8,997 nucleotides of DNA from Actinomycetota bacterium (GTDB lineage: Bacteria; Actinomycetota; Actinomycetes; S36-B12), in NCBI GenBank assembly GCA_026392575.1, contig JAPLBU010000098.1:1-8997 (forward strand), in the 5' to 3' direction. A model generated the notes under the pieces. That model did not search any database and had not been told where the DNA came from. It saw only the letters and a list, made by a program, of their open reading frames with translations. Shown piece after piece: positions 5,702 to 8,997 of this stretch. The position numbers were made by a program, and so were the translations under genes. Position 1 is the first letter of the stretch, and each line of letters opens with the position of its first letter.

Positions 5702-7713
5702 GCACGAGGAGCTCCGTCCGCACCTCCCCCGTGCCTCTCGCGCTGGTGGGCATCTCCCTGATCGCGCTCGCGGTGATCGCGACGGCATTCGGACTCGTTG
5801 TCGCCGGCGGCTCGTACGAGTCGGCCCTGCCCGGACTTCCCGATCCCGGCGCCACCGTCGGCTGGGGCACGCCCATCGTCCGCCTGCTCACTGATCTCGC
5901 CGGCATCGCGACGGTTGGCTGGCTCCTTGCCGCCACGATCCTCGACCCGTCCGGCAAGGACGGGGTGGTGTCGCGGACCGGCCGCCGCGACCTGCGCAAC
6001 GCCGCCATCTCCGCTGGCGTGTGGGCAGTTCTCGCCATGGTCCAGTTGTTCCTCGAACTGGCGTACGTCCTCGGCATTCCCCTCTCGGAGGCGATCGCAC
6101 CCGATGTGGTCTCCACATACGCCAACGAGATTCCCACGACACGAGCCCTTCTGTTCATGGCGATCCTCGCTGTGGTGGTCTGCGTCGGAGCGATCACCAG
6201 CGCGACCACTGGTGCGGCCGCTGCCTGGACGATGGTCGCCATTGCCGCAACCGCACTCCCGGCACTAGCCGGGCACAGCGCCGGTCTCGGCGATCACGCC
6301 CTCGCGACGACCGCGGGAGTGGCACATGCGCTGGCAGCCGTCGTCTGGATGGGCGGCCTGATGGCCCTTGCCGTCCATGCCGCGCGGCGTGACATGCCCC
6401 TTGACCGCGCCGTCCGGCGCTTCTCGACCATCGCCCTGGTCGCGATCGTCCTGCTGGCCGCCAGTGGCGCCGCCAACGCCTACACCCGTCTCGATACCCC
6501 GTCACAGGTACTGACGACCGGGTACGGCCAGCTCCTCATCACGAAGACGATGCTGATCCTGGCCCTTGCGGCTCTCGGCTGGATCATCCGCGCGCGGATC
6601 ATCGACACGCTGGGAGCAACATCACGAGGCATTGTCTTCGCCCGCATTGCGGGACTCGAGTTGCTCGTGATGGCCGTTGCCGTCGGTCTGGGCGTCGCAC
6701 TCGCATCGAGTCCGCCGCCCCGCATCGAAGCCCTCTTGCCGAGTTATGGCGAGAGCCTGCTGGGCTTCCCCTACCCGCCAGCGCCGACCACTCCCAACGT
6801 GGTGTTCGGCTTCCACCTTGATCCGCTCTTCCTCACGGGCTGCATAATCGCGGGCGTCCTGTATGTCGCGGGTGTCGTGCGGTTGATGCGACGCGGCGAC
6901 AAGTGGCCGGTGATGCGCACGCTCTCCTGGCTGGCCGGCCTCGCCATCGTGATGTGGTGCACGAACGCGGGCATCTCCGTCTACGCGCAGGTCTCCGTCG
7001 GGCTGCACATGCTGCAGCACATGACACTCACGATGCTCGGACCGATCTTCATGGTCCTCGGGGCACCGGCCACTCTCGCCCTTCGCGCACTGAAGCCTGC
7101 CGTCGGCAATGAACGAGGTCCGCGCGAGTGGCTCGTCTGGTTCCTGCACAGCTGGATCACGCGGCTGCTGACCAACCCCTTCTACGTCTTCTTCATCTAT
7201 GTCATCGGCCTCTACGGCCTGTACATGACGCCGCTCTTCGGCTGGCTGATGGGAAGCCACGTCGGGCACGTGGCGATGCAGTTCCACTTCATCGCTTCCG
7301 GCTACCTGTTCTACTGGGTGCTGATCGGCATCGATCCCCGACCCAAGCCACTGCCGTACTGGGGCCGACTGATGATGCTGCTCCTCGCGTTGTCGGTGCA
7401 CGGGTTCTTCGCCGTGATCATCATGAGCGGCACCACTCCGATGGCGGTCGAGTGGTACGGGGTGGTCCGGCCTGAGTGGGTCACCGATCCACTCCGCGAC
7501 ACCCTCAACGGCGGACAAGTGGCATGGGCGCTGTCGGAGATCCCCAGCCTGCTCGTCCTCATCGTGATCGCTGTCCAGTGGTCACGCAGCGACGACCGGG
7601 AGGCCACCCGCAACGACCGTCAGGCCGACCGCGACGATGATGCGGAACTGCGGGCGTACAACGACCGGCTCTCCGCCCTCTCCCGCCGCGACGCGGACCC
7701 ACCCACTCGTTGA
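5698..7713 (+). CDS. CopD-CtaG fusion: copper import / cytochrome oxidase assembly membrane protein
   Basis: 671-aa polytopic membrane protein in two parts, the same architecture as M. tuberculosis Rv0102. Part 1 (about 1-340) is CopD-like, taking copper across the membrane; it carries LAGHSAGLGDHALATTAGVAHA with His193, His200 and His210, then WMGGLMALAVHAARR, SGAANAYTRLDTP and YGQLLITKTMLILALAALGW. Part 2 (about 375-640) is a caa3-type CtaG domain, linked to copper insertion into cytochrome oxidase; it carries GLHMLQHMTLTMLGP (His437, His441), ALRALKPA, NPFYVFFIYVIGLYGLYMTP, HVGHVAMQFHFIASGYLFYW (His521, His524, His530), GIDPRP and VHGFFAVIIMSG (His568). The C-terminal tail is charged and cytoplasmic-like (SDDREATRNDRQADRDDDAE). 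The GTG start overlaps the copC stop by 4 bases. The stop codon lies inside the left arm of the 62-bp palindrome. Confidence 0.92.
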   Translation: MSTRSSVRTSPVPLALVGISLIALAVIATAFGLVVAGGSYESALPGLPDPGATVGWGTPIVRLLTDLAGIATVGWLLAATILDPSGKDGVVSRTGRRDLRNAAISAGVWAVLAMVQLFLELAYVLGIPLSEAIAPDVVSTYANEIPTTRALLFMAILAVVVCVGAITSATTGAAAAWTMVAIAATALPALAGHSAGLGDHALATTAGVAHALAAVVWMGGLMALAVHAARRDMPLDRAVRRFSTIALVAIVLLAASGAANAYTRLDTPSQVLTTGYGQLLITKTMLILALAALGWIIRARIIDTLGATSRGIVFARIAGLELLVMAVAVGLGVALASSPPPRIEALLPSYGESLLGFPYPPAPTTPNVVFGFHLDPLFLTGCIIAGVLYVAGVVRLMRRGDKWPVMRTLSWLAGLAIVMWCTNAGISVYAQVSVGLHMLQHMTLTMLGPIFMVLGAPATLALRALKPAVGNERGPREWLVWFLHSWITRLLTNPFYVFFIYVIGLYGLYMTPLFGWLMGSHVGHVAMQFHFIASGYLFYWVLIGIDPRPKPLPYWGRLMMLLLALSVHGFFAVIIMSGTTPMAVEWYGVVRPEWVTDPLRDTLNGGQVAWALSEIPSLLVLIVIAVQWSRSDDREATRNDRQADRDDDAELRAYNDRLSALSRRDADPPTR

Positions 7714-7770
7714 GAGGCGAGTTGTGGTGGGGTTCCCGGCCGGGAACCCCACCACAACTCGCCTCTCAAC
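7709..7770. repeat. Perfect 62-bp palindrome (31-base arms, no spacer)
   Basis: Every base of the left arm (7709-7739) pairs with the right arm (7740-7770); pairing ends at 7708/7771. The centre reads GGTTCCCGGCCGGGAACC. It includes the TGA of the CopD-CtaG gene (7711-7713). In RNA it would form a roughly 29-bp hairpin on either strand. No T-run follows (CAACAGAAG), so it is not a standard intrinsic terminator, although U-less hairpins are thought to end transcription in some actinomycetes. It could also be a copy of a dispersed palindromic repeat. Confidence 0.95.
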
Positions 7771-7780
7771 AGAAGATGGG

Positions 7781-7796
7781 ATACCCTAGGGGGTAT
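7781..7796. promoter_or_regulatory. CsoR/CstR-like operator over the rhodanese start
   Basis: ATACCCTAGGGGGTAT: 6-base inverted arms (ATACCC and GGGTAT) around a G/C tract. CsoR-family repressors (copper-sensing CsoR, persulfide-sensing CstR) bind G-tract palindromes of the TACCCC-GGGGTA kind. It overlaps both the putative -10 box and the ATG, so bound repressor would block transcription. Ligand undetermined. Confidence 0.55.
7782..7787 (+). promoter_or_regulatory. Putative -10 box of a leaderless rhodanese transcript
   Basis: TACCCT fits the actinobacterial TANNNT pattern and is followed by 7 bases to the ATG, so transcription would start at or one base before the start codon. The matching -35 position (about 7759-7764) falls in the right arm of the palindrome and has no clear consensus. 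Confidence 0.4.
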
Positions 7797-8256
7797 GCGA
7801 AACCGCCTCCTCGTCCTGACTGTTGCCAGCCTCGCCGCCCTCTCCCTTGGCCTCACCGGCTGCTCCTCGACCGAGGCTGCTGCGCCAGCCACCGCCGCGG
7901 CCGTGCAGGGACCCGTAGCCCCGGTAGCCGCGCCTGCCTCCCCTGAGCGCATCGACGCCGCCACGTTCGCCACCATCGTGGGTGGCGCGGGCGTGACGAC
8001 GATTGATGTGCGGACCCCCGACGAGTTCGGCACCGGTCACATCGAGGGGGCCATCAACTACAACGTCGAGGGTCCCGACTTCGCCGCACAGATCGCCGGG
8101 CTCGACCCCGCCGGGGTCTACGCCGTCTACTGTCGCAGCGGCAACCGCTCACAGGCCGCGGTCGCGGCTATGTCGCAAGCCGGGATCAACGGAATCTACG
8201 AACTGGAGTCCGGTATTGGCGGCTGGGAGGCTGCGGGACTCCCCACCGTCTCCTAA
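7795..8256 (+). CDS. Rhodanese-domain lipoprotein
   Basis: Exported, lipid-anchored single-domain rhodanese; such proteins carry sulfane sulfur on a cysteine as a persulfide. 153 aa. Seen: signal peptide MRNRLLVLTVASLAALSLG, lipobox LTGC with lipidated Cys23, an Ala/Pro/Val linker (24-50), and a rhodanese domain (about 51-153) with TIDVRTPDEFGTGHIEGAIN and the active loop YCRSGNRS with catalytic Cys113, ending ELESGIGGWEAAGLP. All landmarks are intact, so it is probably active. The only purine-rich tract (AGGGGG, 7788-7793) is 1 base from the ATG, too close for a normal ribosome site, which supports a leaderless mRNA. The CsoR/CstR-like operator suggests control by copper or by reactive sulfur; rhodanese genes are common members of CstR regulons. 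Its stop overlaps the convergent gene. Confidence 0.92.
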   Translation: MRNRLLVLTVASLAALSLGLTGCSSTEAAAPATAAAVQGPVAPVAAPASPERIDAATFATIVGGAGVTTIDVRTPDEFGTGHIEGAINYNVEGPDFAAQIAGLDPAGVYAVYCRSGNRSQAAVAAMSQAGINGIYELESGIGGWEAAGLPTVS

Positions 8257-8997
8257 CTCGACGACGCGAACGGATCGGGGCAGCGCCAGACGACATTGCG
8301 TACCTCTGGAGCCGATTCGAGGTTCAGGCCACGCAGCGAACTCTCGCGCAGCCGGTAGTCATTGGCCGAGAGCGACCGAGAGATGGCTGCGAGATTCGCC
8401 GGATCGTCGAGGGCGGACGCATTCCACTGCGGTGGTGCACCGTGGTCAACAACCGTGCTCACGATCGCAATCTCCGGAGTCGGCCCATCATTCACCCGCA
8501 CGAACTCCAGGATGCGCGCCTGCTGCGGCCAGTCGATCAGTGACGACGTTGTGATCTCCCAGAATCCTCGCTCGTCGTCGCCGTGCCGGCCCGCGGCATG
8601 GAAGTGCACATGCCCAGCGATCCAGGCGATGACATTCGCCCGGGACAGCAGCGCAGCGACAACACGGTCCCCGAGCACTCGCTCCTCAGCACCCTCCGGC
8701 GCGTAGCCGTTGGTCAGCGTGGGGCTCGGATGGTGCGACGCGATCACGACATAACGATCGCTCGACTCGTCGAGAGTTCGGACCAGCCAGTCGAACTGCT
8801 CCTGACCCAATGAGCCCTGCCACCCGCCGTGCGGGTTCACCGTGTCGAGGGCGACGATGCGCAGTCGCCCGACGTCGGTTACGAAGTACTTGGGCTCACC
8901 GGGGGCAGCATCCGGTCGCGTCGTCGCGGCGAACTCATGTGGTTCGACGAAGTCGCGGCGCGGATCTGGGGCGATTGTTGTGACCGGCGATGTCGCG
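8253..8997 (-). CDS. Calcineurin-like metallophosphoesterase, PPA1498-like (C-terminal part)
   Basis: Probable secreted phosphoesterase with a two-metal centre; substrate unknown. 247 codons are visible, and the 5' end lies beyond the right edge (frame open from 8996). Seen in order: TIAPDPRRDFVEPHEF, LRIVALDTVNPHGGWQGSLG, YVVIASHHPSPTLTN with the metal-binding His pair, VIAWIAGHVHFHAAGR with the GHxH metal motif, GFWEITTSSLIDWPQQARIL, IVSTVVDHGAPP, and a C-terminus ending CPDPFASSS. The DPRR opening, the SHHPS and WPQQ segments and the VVDH ending fit what I recall of TIGR03767, a family named from Propionibacterium acnes whose members usually bear a Tat signal; that N-terminus is not in view. 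Its TAG and the TAA of the rhodanese gene interlock over 4 bases. Confidence 0.82.
   Translation of the reverse strand, partial: ATSPVTTIAPDPRRDFVEPHEFAATTRPDAAPGEPKYFVTDVGRLRIVALDTVNPHGGWQGSLGQEQFDWLVRTLDESSDRYVVIASHHPSPTLTNGYAPEGAEERVLGDRVVAALLSRANVIAWIAGHVHFHAAGRHGDDERGFWEITTSSLIDWPQQARILEFVRVNDGPTPEIAIVSTVVDHGAPPQWNASALDDPANLAAISRSLSANDYRLRESSLRGLNLESAPEVRNVVWRCPDPFASSS

Noticed and set aside
6622..7518. 298-codon open frame antisense to the CopD-CtaG gene
   Set aside because: Charged, repetitive shadow of membrane-helix codons; the opposite strand has clear conserved histidine motifs.
7709..7770. Palindrome as terminal repeat of an insertion sequence or as an attachment site
   Set aside because: No transposase, integrase, second copy or target duplication is visible in the window, so only the palindrome itself is claimed.
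7620..8033. Minus-strand open frame crossing the palindrome
   Set aside because: Runs antisense through the ends of two real genes; the palindrome simply gives the same peptide on both strands.

Overview
The window comes from a GC-rich actinomycete: strong third-position G/C bias, GTG starts, chains of start/stop overlaps, and genes for decaprenylphosphoryl-arabinose (DPA), the arabinose donor of actinobacterial cell walls. Closest recalled relatives of individual proteins are mycobacterial (DprE1, DprE2, Rv3806c, FadE5, Rv0102), but the last gene resembles a metallophosphoesterase family described from Propionibacterium. The lineage is therefore open: Mycobacteriales or a DPA-making Propionibacteriales/Nocardioidaceae-type organism.

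Bases 1-3211 (minus strand, read right to left) form a tightly packed operon: a four-helix DUF6069-like membrane protein, then UbiA-type decaprenyl-phosphate phosphoribosyltransferase, DprE1 oxidase and DprE2 reductase (cut by the window edge). Each junction overlaps (TAG inside the next start region, ATGA, TGATG). UbiA attaches phosphoribose to decaprenyl phosphate; after removal of the 5-phosphate by a phosphatase not seen here, DprE1/DprE2 epimerise ribose to arabinose. Two deviations stand out: DprE1 has Ala where the benzothiazinone-targeted Cys387 of M. tuberculosis lies, and UbiA appears about 11 residues short exactly over one transmembrane helix.

Bases 3212-3345 are a divergent intergenic region. 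On its right side two related 16-bp palindromes lie between a possible -35 box and the ribosome binding site of fadE5, and look like operators for a dimeric repressor.

Bases 3346-7713 (plus strand) hold fadE5 (acyl-CoA dehydrogenase), then a CopC-domain membrane-anchored protein and a CopD-CtaG fusion, that is, copper handling and cytochrome oxidase assembly. The copC gene begins 7 bases after fadE5 with no signal peptide and without the usual N-terminal copper-binding histidine, as if its 5' end had been lost.

Bases 7709-7770 are a perfect 62-bp palindrome that contains the stop codon of the CopD-CtaG gene. Eleven bases later is a CsoR/CstR-like operator overlapping the -10 box and start codon of a rhodanese lipoprotein gene, which is probably leaderless. 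That gene meets a convergent metallophosphoesterase gene (partial, runs off the right edge) with the two stop codons interlocked. There is no RNA gene, CRISPR array, transposase or phage gene visible.
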